Assembly: GCA_014529385.2 (NCBI GenBank)
Contig: CM043944.1
Location: 86,457,884-86,515,883 of the forward strand
Source: Adiantum capillus-veneris
Lineage: Eukaryota; Streptophyta; Polypodiopsida; Polypodiales; Pteridaceae
DNA length: 58,000 nucleotides
Direction of reading: 5' to 3'
Below the pieces are notes generated by a model. It had not been told where the DNA came from. It searched no databases and saw nothing but the letters and a program-made list of their open reading frames with translations. Made by a program: the position numbers and the translations under genes. Positions 22,342-33,298 of this stretch are shown in pieces (within the stretch, counting starts at the first letter, position 1; every line of letters begins with the position of its first letter).

Positions 22342-23450
22342 TTATGCGATACTTTCAAGCTTGGGTTTTTGTTTTTCTAGCATTTCTTGCATGATTCTTA
22401 CCAAATTTTGATAAGCTTCCAACTTAGCTGCTTCCATGTCTGACGAAGGATAGTTTTTGTTTTCCATGTTTTGGTCTGTTTTAAGTCTTGCTTGGTAGGC
22501 TTCCAAGGCGGCATTAATAGGCTCAAATTTTTTTTCAATCAGAATGGATCCTCCAAATTTCACGGTTGTTTCCTTGATTTCACTTCCAATTTCTTTCACC
22601 TTTTCTTGGAATAGCTTTTTTGCTTTCTCCTCGATTTCAAGCCGTTTTTTTTGTTTTCTAATCTCATATCTTTTACTTCTGCTTCTTTTGATTCTTTGAG
22701 AGGAAACTTTCGAATCATGAGAGGAGCTGTTTTTCTTTTTCTTGGCCTGGGCTTTAGTGATTACCTTGATTGGAACAATCGGTTCACTCTTTGATGAGCT
22801 ACTAGGTATCATTTGGACTACGTTCACTATTGTTTTACCCTTGTTTAAAGGATTTTTAGGACAATCTTCCGGAAAGTGTCCTCCCTTTTTGCAACATTGT
22901 ATGCAATAGGCTTCAACTGGCTTGAGGTTTTTGTCAGGCTTTGGACATTCATTTTTCCAATGATCATCGTCACCACAACTGTGACAGTTTCCCGTTCTTG
23001 GCTTAATCATGGGTCTTACCATGGGAGGTCTGACACTTTGATTAGCTACATAATACATTGGTGCGAGCTTTGGTGGAGCATAAGTCACGATTTCTTCCAT
23101 TGGTGGTGGATGTGAATTATACCAATCTCCTTCTGCCATTAATGTAGATGGACTAGGCTCCGCATAGGGTGTAACAGGCACTAATGCTTGTTCATCTATG
23201 ACTCCTTCAGAGTGCATGTACTTTACAGGCACTGATGGGTACGGAGGTTGTTGATCCAACACTGGTTGAGGTCTTTTCATACCCATTGGTGGTCTTTGAG
23301 CTTGGGCCATATTAGGCTGATATTTGTACATGGGTTATCCTTGTGGCCTTATAGGCACGTACGGAACATTCGCATCATACTTTGGTTTGAAGTAGCACTC
23401 GTGGGTCTCATGGTTGGTCCATTTACCCTCAATTGCATTGTGGTCTAACT
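22342..23450 (-). pseudogene. D gag C-terminus: zinc knuckles and coiled coil
   Basis: In order: a KWTNHETHECYF zinc-like motif (about 23425), a conserved proline-rich block QPVLDQQPPYP (about 23270), knuckle 1 CHSCGDDDHWKNEC (CX2CX4HX4C), knuckle 2 CIQCCKKGGHFPEDC (CX2CX5HX4C), a basic K/R/S stretch, then a charged helix (about residues 210-325) with FGGSILIEKKFEPINAALEAYQARLK matching C. Nucleocapsid-like RNA binding is the family role. Confidence 0.7.
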
Positions 23451-23581
23451 AGTTGCTCCTGTTGAGGTATCCCTTGTCCTGGTCCCCTCATAGGTGCTTT
23501 TTGCATGTTTTTCATCATGTCGTTCATCCTTTTGAGCATATCTTCTATGGCTGAAAGTGGTGTTGCAGCAGCTGTTCCCAC

Positions 23582-24996
23582 TTATGCCGGTTTAGTGAAT
23601 GATGTTTTCTCGCTTTGGTTATCCTTAGGGACATCTTCTTCGTTAAAAATCTCACAATTGTCTACTAAGTCAATAGCATCTGACACACACTCTTCTAGGG
23701 TTTTATGCTTTTTACTATAGAGTATAGCATGAAGTTCTTTTTTTAGTAGTCCCTTTTGAAACAGGATACAAGTTGTTCTTCTACAAATATCTCTAGCCCT
23801 GGGCATCTGGCAATGTATTGTATTCTAGGGTTGTATGATTTTTACTATAGAGTATAGCATGAAGTTCTTTGTTTAGTAGTCCCTTTAGAAACAAGGATAC
23901 AAGTCGTTCTTCTGCAAATATCTCTAGCCCTTGGCAATGTATTGGCACAATCCCTAACAGACTCACCATGTTTCTGTTTAAAGCTTTAGATTTGAGCTAC
24001 CGTATTATGTTTGATCCCCGTTTTGGAACAAGCAGCTACAAATCCTTGAGCTAATGTGTTCAAGTCCATGATTGACCTTGGTGGAATGTTTTGAAACCAT
24101 GTCAATGCTTTTACTTCTAATGTCATTCCAAACCCCTTGAATTGAGTATGAAAATTGAATATACACTCTGCTCTTAGCACTTGCTTAAATCTTGCTAAGT
24201 GGTCATATGGATCCCCTGATCCACTGTATTTTTTGACCCATTTGTTAAAATCAGCTGGTCTGACGCGTCTGTTTGGTTCAACTCCCGGTCTCCTGGCAGT
24301 TGGTCCTGTTCCGAGTCCTTCAAACAAGTCTGTTGGAAATAGTGACTCATGTAGCCCTGGACTGGCCTTAGTGTCACCCGGTTTTCTACGTTTTGAGGTG
24401 GTTTCTGGTTTTCTAACATTACTCTCAAATGATCTCTCACGGTGTTCATCTCTTGGAATTGTTTCTGGTCCTTGTTCCAATATCCAATCCCTTATGGAAT
24501 ACCCTTGGTATTTGGTTTGTTCTACCTCTTCAGGAGTCATCATAACAAAGTTGTTGTTATAACAATCCCTAAACAGGTTGGTTGGTAGGTCTATTGATCC
24601 CTTATCTTTGATGTTGAAGATATAGATGATCTTCATGGCCGTTAGTTGTCGTGATTTGGCACGCGAAGTCCATAAAAGATATTTTATGTTTCTATCTTCC
24701 CAACAATAGACTCCGATCCTAGGATTATCCGTACTAAGCCGTTTCAAAGGCTTCAAATCTACTTGATTGTATCCCTCAAATTCTAAAGTTGGTGGTCCTT
24801 CTTTTGCTGACATATCTGGGATTATGGTGGTTACTTCTAACCCCCATTTGTCTACCACATCAGGGTTTTTGACCTGTACATACTGAGTTCCGTTTCTGTC
24901 CATGTACATTTTTCCTTGTTTGTTTGCCCTAATCTCTTCTTTGAACTCAATACCATGGTCATCAATGCAAATAGAATACTCCTTGTTAGGGTCCAA
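23582..24996 (-). pseudogene. D gag capsid region
   Basis: N-terminal Y-D-G module (MYMDRNGTQYV, DVVDKWGLEV), then the retrotransposon gag core starting KKYSGSGDPYDHLARFKQVL with GFGMTLEVKALTWFQNIP and KTGIKHNTVAQI. The continuation after 23986 is scrambled by stops and by a 130-bp tandem duplication. Homologous to C gag (29650-30140). Confidence 0.75.
23694..23945 (-). repeat. Tandem duplication inside D gag
   Basis: The stretch with ACTATAGAGTATAGCATGAA occurs at 23714 and again at 23844; the unit is about 130 bp and the copies differ by a few bases. It duplicates part of the capsid domain and disrupts the frame; C has one copy. Confidence 0.8.
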
Positions 24997-25247
24997 GTAA
25001 ACATGGCTCCATGGCGGCTAGTCTTGTAAAAAGAGAGTATATGCTCATAACGCATTGTCGTTCCAGTTTTCGAGTGAGTCGAGTAAGAAGACATTTCAGA
25101 TGTTGAATCTGATAAAGTGTCTGAGACTTCTTCAAGAATTGTGTGCAAGAAATTTCCTTGATTCACGCTTTCTTTGGTGGATACTCTACTGGAGGTTTCT
25201 CCAAGTATGCCCTGATTTCCTAGTACACGACCAAATCTAAGGTTCAT
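24997..25247 (-). pseudogene. D gag start
   Basis: The ATG at 25247 opens MNLRFGRVLGNQG, matching MNLRSGRNLQNNQ of C, followed by STKESVNQG and an EEVSDTLSDS acidic stretch. This supports 28461 as the natural gag start in C. Confidence 0.6.
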
Positions 25248-26074
25248 ATAGACTTATGAAGCCCTGGATAGAGTACTTACCTTTAGATTTACTTGTCGTC
25301 AATTTCCACTTGATTCAATTGCAACTTTATGTCAAGCCAATGATTCCTCTTCTTTGCAACCTGATTCATGTACAAATTTGATCAAGTTAGCTATTCTTCT
25401 ATAAAGACAGCAGAGTTTTTGCTAACTCTCGTGATTGGTCTATGTGTATCACTTCAAATTGAGCTATGGGAGTCCAACTGACTTTCAGATTCGACTTTAG
25501 CAAGAATCAGAGGTTTAATCTGCAACCTAGAAACTGAGTGAACATGTACCAGTTTAAATCCGATTGAACCCAAAATTTCCTAGTGGCTTTGTATTATGCT
25601 GGTCTAACACTTCACAAGTTCAAAAGTCAAAACTGATGTCCCTGGATAGGAGTAGTAAATAATCGCAATTATTTACTTTTGCTCGTTTTTTGTACTTTTT
25701 GGATTGGTTTGGCAAGTATACAACTTGTTAAAGTCCCTGGACAAGTTTCATTAAGTTTGGACAAAATCTGATCAAGTTTATTAACTATTTTGTGTCCGCG
25801 GACTCTGATTTTAAGAATCTGGCTTAAGTCTCACTTTTGTGATCCAAATTTCACCAAAATTGATTTGTGAGGTCTACTTGATATGCTTGACCTTGTGGCG
25901 TACTCAAATGTGCAAAATTTTCAATTTTTATAGCAGTAGTAAAAAATCGCGATTGTTTACTCCAGGTAAATTTTTGCAAACTTTTGTCCCAACTTTGACA
26001 CAGATCTATTAAGCACCTCAAGTTAAGGTCACTAGCCAAGTTTCATCAAGTCTTGACAATTTCTGATCACATGG
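25248..26074 (-). other. D leader, part adjoining gag, with CGCG palindromes
   Basis: Noncoding DNA between gag and the C insertion. It has two 24-bp palindromes 284 bp apart: 25654-25677 and 25938-25961, consensus core TAAATAATCGCGATTATTTA, each with one mismatched pair. A shorter palindrome GTCCGCGGAC is at 25794-25803, about midway. The rest of this leader resumes at 45192. Confidence 0.65.
26070..26074. repeat. Target-site duplication of C, left copy
   Basis: CATGG before the 5' LTR; AATGG (45187-45191) follows the 3' LTR. Four of five bases agree. Confidence 0.6.
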
Positions 26075-26280
26075 TGTTGAGCCAGCAGAGGATCACACCC
26101 ACATTTTGCTCACACTCATCATTTTGTAACCATTGATTGTAATAAATGTCTTTCCGACATTAATTTTGATTTGAGCCATTCATTAAGTAACGGGACTCAA
26201 TTGAGTTTCCAACTTGTAATCCCGAAGTAATTTCACTTGCTAATGTAATTATTTAGAGATTCTCACCTCCAAGGCTGAGG

Positions 26281-26287
26281 TATATAA
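26281..26287 (+). promoter_or_regulatory. TATA box in C LTR
   Basis: TATATAA following GGCTGAGG, identical in the 3' LTR at 44405. Transcription probably starts about 30 bp downstream, before the GA run. Confidence 0.7.
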
Positions 26288-26355
26288 GCCAAAGTTTTTG
26301 TAACCTAAGGAGAGATTATTAATCAAAGTGAGTTTTTTGAGCGCCGTGACTGTGT

Positions 26356-26356
<1 letters not shown>

Positions 26357-26405
<49 letters not shown>
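26357..26405. repeat. (GA)n microsatellite in C 5' LTR
   Basis: About 24 units, some 75 bp downstream of the TATA box. The 3' LTR copy is about 12 units longer. Confidence 0.9.
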
Positions 26406-26406
<1 letters not shown>

Positions 26407-27040
26407 TGAGAGTCTTATCTACTTGCTACACGAGCTACGGAGCCGCCATTGGAGAAGCGACACCGCCATTGTGTTAGCAACGGCGAGAGCTACGCACAGA
26501 TACCAAGAGTGCGCGCTATCGGCTTCTATGTGTGGTAAGTTCCTACGAGCTTCGGTGTGAGTTTTCTTCCAACTCGTGTGTTGGAATGGAGCGTGCAGCA
26601 TATCTATAGAACCACAACGAGTAGAGCTACACATTAGTACCATCGGGGTCAAGTTTCGATCACTTGTATTTTTCGGCCTGTCTTCATACGCGTTTACCGC
26701 ACAGAGTGGTTATAGGTTGATTTTGCAGTTCAAGTCTTTAGGGTGTTGTTCTTACCTAGTGTATAGACTTCCCCTTGAGTTTGAGATTGATTCAATGATT
26801 CTAGATCCTGTTTTGTATAGCATTCATTCGTAGTACGGATTTCAGTCACTTGCGTATTTTAGAACTTAGATTTGATTTCCTTAGTAGTGATTGTCATTAG
26901 AAGGTCGAGTAGGTGATTTGACACCCACCTAGTTGTTTCCATGCGCCTGTAGGTCAAGCTCCGTCCTCGTCTGACAAATTTTGTTGTTGGTTGAGTTCTC
27001 GCTATTTAGCTTTCGCTAGCGGCGTAACCGCCTTAACATT

Positions 27041-27058
27041 TGGCGCCGCTGCCGGGGA
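27041..27058 (+). other. Primer-binding site of C (Asp tRNA)
   Basis: TGGCGCCGCTGCCGGGGA begins two bases after the LTR. The plant tRNA-Asp complement known from Athila elements is TGGCGCCGTTGCCGGGGA, so 17 of 18 match. Confidence 0.85.
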
Positions 27059-28460
27059 CGAGAGCCCTAAGTAGGTGACCTTAGACTAATCCTACGAGGT
27101 GAGTCGTATAAACTACTTTGTATACTTTAGTTAGAAAAGATCTAGGAGTGGTGGACTCCGAAGATCTTGAGAGATACTAGGAAGTGGGGTATTCCTGGGT
27201 CTTCCGTGTTGACAGTATTTTTAGTTTAGCTTAGATTTGTTTGTTGTTTTGTTGGTGTTGAGTAGTTGTTGATAGAAGAAGAATTTGCTAGTCCGTGAGT
27301 GGCAGTGGATCTCTTTAAAATCACAATTACCAAACCCATTTTATGATTAGGAATAGCTTAGGTAGGACTTCATTTGATCCTGATCTAGAGCTAGTAATCA
27401 TTGGAGTATTTGCTTGATATGGTTGATTGCATGTTAGATCACTAAACTGTCGAGTTAGTAGTGAAACTTGCAATAAACAAAAGTCAGAGAAATTTTCTGT
27501 GTATCTGGGAGTTGCTGAGCACTTGAGAAAGCTTTAGGAAGGATTCTGTGCCAAAAAACTGGAAATCTGCAACTTTAGACATCATACGCGTATGATGTCT
27601 AAATGACCAAACAGAGACCAAAACAGAAATTTTGACTTTACCAGAGTATTCAAAAGGGGGGTTATACCCTAATTTCAACTTAAAACAAGAGCATTAACAC
27701 TCAAAGAAACCCAAAAAGACAAGTCGAAGTCCAAGAAACGCAAAGAATAGGAAATTTTGGATTCAGATCTTGTTTTTACATTCAAACCTGACAAAAACAC
27801 TTGAAACTCAATTATAAACATTGGAGAAGGCTTAAAACCAAGAATAGTCAAAATCTGGGACAAAAGACATCATAGCGTATAATGTCTTTTAGCACATCCA
27901 CTGCTTATTTTTGATATCTGACCTGACAAGATTTTTACAAACACTGTAGAAAGCATAAATATCAAGTCTTAACCCAAATTGATGAAAAAGACATCATACG
28001 CGTATGATGTCTTTGACCTAATTTTGGACATATTTTGATACTTTGCCAACACAGATCCATTGTAATAGCTGTCTAGAGGTTATATTTCAAGTTTCATCCC
28101 ATTTGGATCACAATTGACCCAAAACAAGTCAAAAGCGGAAAGTTGCCAAGAAAAGCCTAAATTAGCCATAACTTGCTCAAACGGAGTTCAAACTGAATTT
28201 TGTGAGTGGACAGAGCATAAGGGGGCTACTGAGAGTGAGCATAACCAAAATAGTCCAAATCTGTGAAAAAAAGACATCATACGCGTATAATGTCTTTTTC
28301 AGCATAACTGTAACAAAATTCTCACTTGATGAAACTGAAGTTGTCCAACTGACAAGATTAAACAATTGACCAAGTATCAATCAGTTTGGATCAATTCTGA
28401 CCACAAAAACTTGGGAAAACAAATTGCCTAGATAGAAAAGTTAGTCCTTTAGGGGAATCA
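27059..28460 (+). other. C 5' leader
   Basis: 1.4 kb between PBS and gag with no ORF above about 65 codons. It holds the first palindrome array. Weakly repeated words around each palindrome (for example CATTTGGATCA) suggest an old tandem repeat of about 284 bp whose units have diverged. Confidence 0.7.
27577..28295 (+). repeat. C palindrome array 1 (leader)
   Basis: Four 24-bp palindromes with core ACATCATACGCGTATGATGT: 27577-27600 (perfect, extends to 30 bp), about 27863-27886 (one base lost, one changed), 27989-28012 (perfect), 28272-28295 (one change). Start spacings are about 285, 127 and 283. Flanks are diverged while the palindromes are kept. In RNA each could form a 10-bp stem with a self-complementary CGCG loop. 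Confidence 0.85.
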
Positions 28461-30982
28461 ATGAATTTGAGATCGGGCAGGAATCTCCAGAATAACCAAC
28501 CAAAACAAGGGGAACAAGCAAGTGTCATATCAACCGAGGGAAGTGTAAACCAAAGTTGGGTGCAACCATTAGAGCCGATCTTTGAAGAAGTGTTTCTGAT
28601 ACTTCTTCGGAGAGATCTTACGAGATTTTCACCGAACACTTGGAACACTTGAACCTGAACAACAAAGAAAATATGGCAGCAGGACCATCAAACCCTTCCG
28701 CCACAATGAAGCTATTGTTCATAAAATACCAATACGACAATGAGCAAGGTTCCAAGATCTACAAAGATGGAATGGACCGCTATTGTGTAAAGATAGAAGA
28801 TAGCCCTAGTGAGTTCAAGGACTTAGTGCCTGTGAGCTATAGCAGAGATAGATATCTAGATGACGAGGGTACCATGTACTTGGTAGTCCTAAACCCTATC
28901 ATTGTGGACAAGTGGGGATTGATGGGCACCAAAGCCAAAGTAGATGAAGAACTTGAGGAGAAAGCACCAATAATGAACTTCCCTGATGCGAGGTTAAGAA
29001 GAGAGAATGAAACTACAAGGATCAACACTGATAACATCTATGTGGGGCTATACAAATATAATAATGGGGAGCAAGATCTCTATTATAGATGTGAAGAACC
29101 CTACACTGGAGAGTTGACAGACCAAAAAAGACTTTATGTCTTTACCTACACAGAGGGATCGGAAGTGAAAATTGCCGCTTACGACAAGTATGGGAGGCAA
29201 TACTCAACAATGGGCAAGAAAGAATTAGAAGGATATACATACTTTGGGGGACCACTACATCAGTATTATGTTACTTCTAGCTCACAAAGACCAGCACCAA
29301 CAAATGGAGTGCAAAACCCAATGACAACAGGAGGACAAAGAACTCAAGCTGCTGACTCTTTCAGTCAACCTCAGTACTCGAAGCCCGGACCAATGGGATC
29401 ATTACATTCCAGAGAGTCAATGGATACGAATCGAGGTAGTGCAGTTCCAATCCCCACATATACCACTTCAGGTCCAAGGTTTGAAGCGGAACCATCACAT
29501 TTACCTCCTAGTAGTAGACTCAGGGCAGGGGAACCGACAAGGGTTACCCATGAAGTCCATGATGCTAGAGAAAGCTTTAGCCGAGACACAGGAGCAATGA
29601 GATTGGTAGCAGACCATAGAAGTATGAGACCATCTCAAGTAGCCAAGTGTATGCCAAAGAAGTATGGTGGTTCAGGAGATCCGTATGCACATGTGTCACT
29701 CTTTAAGCAAGTCTTAAGAGCTGAGCAGATAACAGATTTCCATACACAATACGAGGGATTTGGTCTTACTCTAGAAGGTATGGCATTGACATGGTTTCAA
29801 CCACTGAATAGAGGGGGATTCCATGACATTGACGATTTGCTAAGAGAGTTTGCTGAGGAATTCTCAAAACGAGGGATTAAGCACAATACTGTCTCACAAA
29901 TATATGCTTTTAAACAGAGAGAACACGAAAAAGTGAAGGAAGCTTCACTTCGCTTCAAACAATACATTGAGAGATGTCCAGTACGTGAACGACCACAAGA
30001 TGATAGACTATCTGTTCTCTTTATTGAAGGATTGAGAAACGACACTCTCAAGAAGGACTTTCACTTGAAAGCTTGTACAAGTTTCGAGCAAGTAACGAGA
30101 GAAGCATTGTACTTAGTGGATAACTGTACGGTTTATGGAGAGGTGTTAGCGGATACAGATTTTGCATCCAGTAGCTCTTCCTCCGTAGCGAGCGGGACTA
30201 CCACTAAAAAGAATGTTCAAACAACAACCATGCCAAATGTAGAGCAAATGATAGAAGATGCTCTAAAAAGGATGGCACCATACCAAAAACCATTGCCAAA
30301 ACCACTGAAATGGTGTGCTATTGAACAAAAATGCACAAACCATCCAACAAAGGAGTGCTATTACAACAAAGGGTATGTAAGGGAGCGTCAGTATGCACCT
30401 CCTGCTCAATTAGCACCACCTCAGGTACATCCAGTACCTCGATACCCAACGGGAAATGTACCAGGACCTATGGGGATAGAAAGACCGCAACCGGTATTGG
30501 GACAACAACCACCTTTACCAGGAGCAAGACCAGTGGGCATTAGATATGCACCAACCTTAGAGAATCAGGAAGAACAAGCCTTAGTGCCTGTTCAAGCCTA
30601 TTATGAAGAATCTGGTGCACACATGTCTCCAACTGTGTATTACCCACCAGAAGAACCCAAACAACCAGAACCATGGGGCATGATTGGGAATGTTGGAACA
30701 CCAACAGTTACAAGTGCTTCTGATGGAGAGAGATACAATTTGGATGCAAGAACATTGATGTTCATAGCTCATGGAGGGTTAACAGGACAAATACCATCCT
30801 ATCCACAAAGGACGAATCAAGTGGGACCAAGACCAACACTAGGACCCTGTTACAAGTGTGGAGGTGACCATCTGATGAATGTTTGTCCACATACGGAAAT
30901 CATTAGAATTAACGCTTATTGCACTGAGTGTGGGGTTACTCACTTCATTGAGGATTGTTCAAAGAATCCAAACAAAGTGTAA
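28461..30982 (+). pseudogene. C gag
   Basis: Start taken at 28461 (MNLRSGRNL, shared with D); a small indel near 28590 moves the frame to the 780-codon stretch from 28640. Domains: Y-D-G module (YLDDEGTMYLVV, about residue 75), gag core at residues 337-500 (KKYGGSGDPYAHVSLFKQVL to LFIEGLRND), a WCAIEQKCTNHPTKEC zinc-like motif, QPVLGQQPPLPGAR, and two knuckles CYKCGGDHLMNVC and CTECGVTHFIEDC (both CX2CX3HX4C, one residue shorter than canonical). Forms the particle in this family. Ends at a TAA not shared with D. Confidence 0.85.
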
Positions 30983-31747
30983 AAGACGACATTGAATATG
31001 CTAGAAACTATTCCTACCAGCAGTGGGTCCGAAAATGAAACTTTGATACCAACGCAAGTTGTTACTAGAGCTCAAGCTAAGAAAACCACTAGAGAACCTG
31101 AAAATGGAAATTTAGCGACTGAAGTGGTTAGTCAAGGACCGCGGAGTCAGAGAAACACATAGAAAGCTAGAAAAGAACGCATGAAGTTGAGAAAAGAACG
31201 TGAAGACGCTATTCTAGCTGAGGAACTAAAGCAAACTAAAGATAGATTAGAAAAACTTGAGAGTCAAAACGGGAAACGAGAGATGAGCCCGGAAAGAACG
31301 AAACAAAAGAGTATCAAAGAAACAACGAGCTTAAGCTCAGGGGGATCAGTGCTAGTCGACAAAGTACACGAACCATTGGACGCACTGATGAGCACTTACG
31401 AAGCTAGGTTAAAGAACAACCAAACACAAGAACAGAGGTGGATGACATACCCAAACGCGGAATTGGAAAACCAGAGACTTGAAATGTGCCAGAGAATGAT
31501 CGAGACTGCACAAGCCTTATTAGAAACACCAAGAGAAATAATGAATTGTGGAACGGAAAACCCAATTCAGCAAGAGACTATCATTTCACGGATAGCTGAA
31601 AAGACTCCCAGTGCACAAAAGCCTGAAAATACACACAAGGATGACCGCATAGTATTGAACACAACCGATCAGGAGATAGAGAGTTTTCATCCAGTCATAC
31701 AGAGGATTTACAGAAGAGATGAGGATTACAATGAATTTTGGAAATAA
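30983..31747 (+). pseudogene. C gag extension, charged helix
   Basis: Same frame as gag after TAA (30980) and TAG (about 31160). A short linker (TQVVTRAQAKK, matching IKVITKAQAKK of D) leads to a strongly charged helical region (RKEREDAILAEELKQTKDRL) and GGSVLVDKVHEPLDALMSTY, conserved with D and G. Likely coiled coil; ends at a TAA before 31748. Confidence 0.6.
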
Positions 31748-32290
31748 GTGAGAGAGGCAAAATTTGCAAACGAGCTAAGTTGCCAAGCTAATCAGACAAA
31801 TTGGGAAAAGGACATCAGGAATCCTCCCATAGTGGAATTTGAGGCAGGATCTCAAGTGGACTTGGATTTGCAATCTTACTGGGGAGATGGGGGCTCTGTT
31901 AGAACAATGGAGAGCAAACCTCATTCACTGAATACCTTACCTTCATACTTAGGAGAGTATAAAGCAAAATCCGAGATTAGAGCACTTCCCTCACGAAGAA
32001 TCTCATCAGAAAAAGTCATGGACTTGCAAGGATTGATAGAGATCTTGTCAACACCAGTGACATGCACTATCACTCTAGCTGAGCTTTTGAGGCTAAGACC
32101 ACATATGTGGACCACTGTAGGAAAATGCTTGGAGAAATTTGGGATAAAAGACCCAACATCAAGACTGCAAGAGGGTATACAAGAGCTGAGCAAACCACAA
32201 AAGAACGCTAAGCCTGTACCCTTAAACAAGGTCGGAGAGTATTGCAAAGGTGAAGAGGGGAATACAACCTTACCAGTTGAATTCTAAGGA
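31748..32290 (+). pseudogene. C gag-protease spacer domain
   Basis: Same frame again. Contains LQSYWGDGGS, LNTLPSYLGEYK and STPVTCTITLAELLRLRPHM, conserved with D. A TAA at 32285 separates it from the protease. Function unknown. Confidence 0.55.
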
Positions 32291-33298
32291 GTGAACACGA
32301 TGGCAATACTAGACAGCGGAGCTGGGGTAGCCATTGCTACAAAAGAAATCTGGAAAAAATGGGGAAAACCAGCAATAAGGAAGACTAGGTTGAAACTCCA
32401 ATTAGCAGATGGACACATGGAGAAACCTATGGGGTTATTAGAGAAAGTCGTAGTAACTTCTTGCGGCATTGAATACGAACATACTTTTGCTATTGTCGAT
32501 TTTGGCAAGGAGAATAACTATGATATCATACTGGGAAGACCATTCATGAGACAATTGAAAATGGTCCAGGATTGGGGCTACGATCACATATACCTGAGAA
32601 ATATGGAAACCACTACACGTGTGAACCTGAGAGACCATAGCTACAAAGATGTGAACCGAACACCGGTAGAGGAGTTTGATTCAGCTACTTTGGCGGGATC
32701 CGAATTTCTAGCTTGGTTAGGTAAGCCCAAGGAGTTATGGATATGTGGAGCCTCGAAATGTGGAAGTCTGAGGCGAGAAGAATATGTTTTAGAAAGGGCT
32801 ATCGAAGACGAAACTTATATAGGAGAACCCTTTCCAGAGGACACGCTTGAACCATTAGAATGGACACACATTCTAGCAACCCTAGATGTTTGTGCAATTC
32901 CGGATGGTCCCACAACGAAATTTTGCGACAAGGACGGGTACGACGTGGTTCCGTACTTCATGCTGAGAACTATACTCGAAAAAGAAACTGAAAAGAACGA
33001 TACACTAGAAAAGGAAGATGAAGAAGAGGTGTTTCACGACATTCCTGATCATTCAGACTGGGGAAATGAAGCAGACAACGAGTCAACGAACAATTCAAGT
33101 GGAAACGAAGAAACTATAACGGATGTCCGATTTTATGATTTTCCGAACCAAACTAAACAACGCCAGAAATTCTATAGAGCAAAGAGAAAAACAAAGGGGG
33201 TTAGAACCAATCCGATGCCTAGAATAAGAGGACAAAATCAATTCCTAATGCTAGTAAAGGCGGAAATTGTGTTAAGGATAAGATTTCTAGAAGAATGA
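32291..33298 (+). pseudogene. C protease 1 and linker
   Basis: Retropepsin with MAILDSGAGVAIATKEIW (catalytic Asp codon about 32312) and DIILGRPFMRQL closing the fold near 32545; the flap lies between. After it a linker conserved with D: LEPLEWTHILATLDV, FCDKDGYDVVPYFM, then an acidic stretch. Cleaves gag-pol in the family. The frame ends at TGA 33296-33298 where RT continues in another frame. Confidence 0.75.

Larger units (their letters stand above)
26075..27038 (+). repeat. 5' LTR of element C
   Basis: 964 bp, TGTTGAGCC to CCTTAACA, aligned with 44197-45186. Contains a TATA box and a GA run. The 80-codon open stretches inside are shared by both LTRs only because LTRs are copies. Confidence 0.95.

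Noticed and set aside
25794-25803. GTCCGCGGAC palindrome midway between two D palindromes
   Set aside because: Only 10 bp and single; kept as a note in the leader entry, not counted with the 24-bp family.
26576-26833. 85-codon open stretch in C LTR, repeated at 44724-44981
   Set aside because: Present twice only because LTRs are copies; it overlaps the transcript leader and has no protein-like features.
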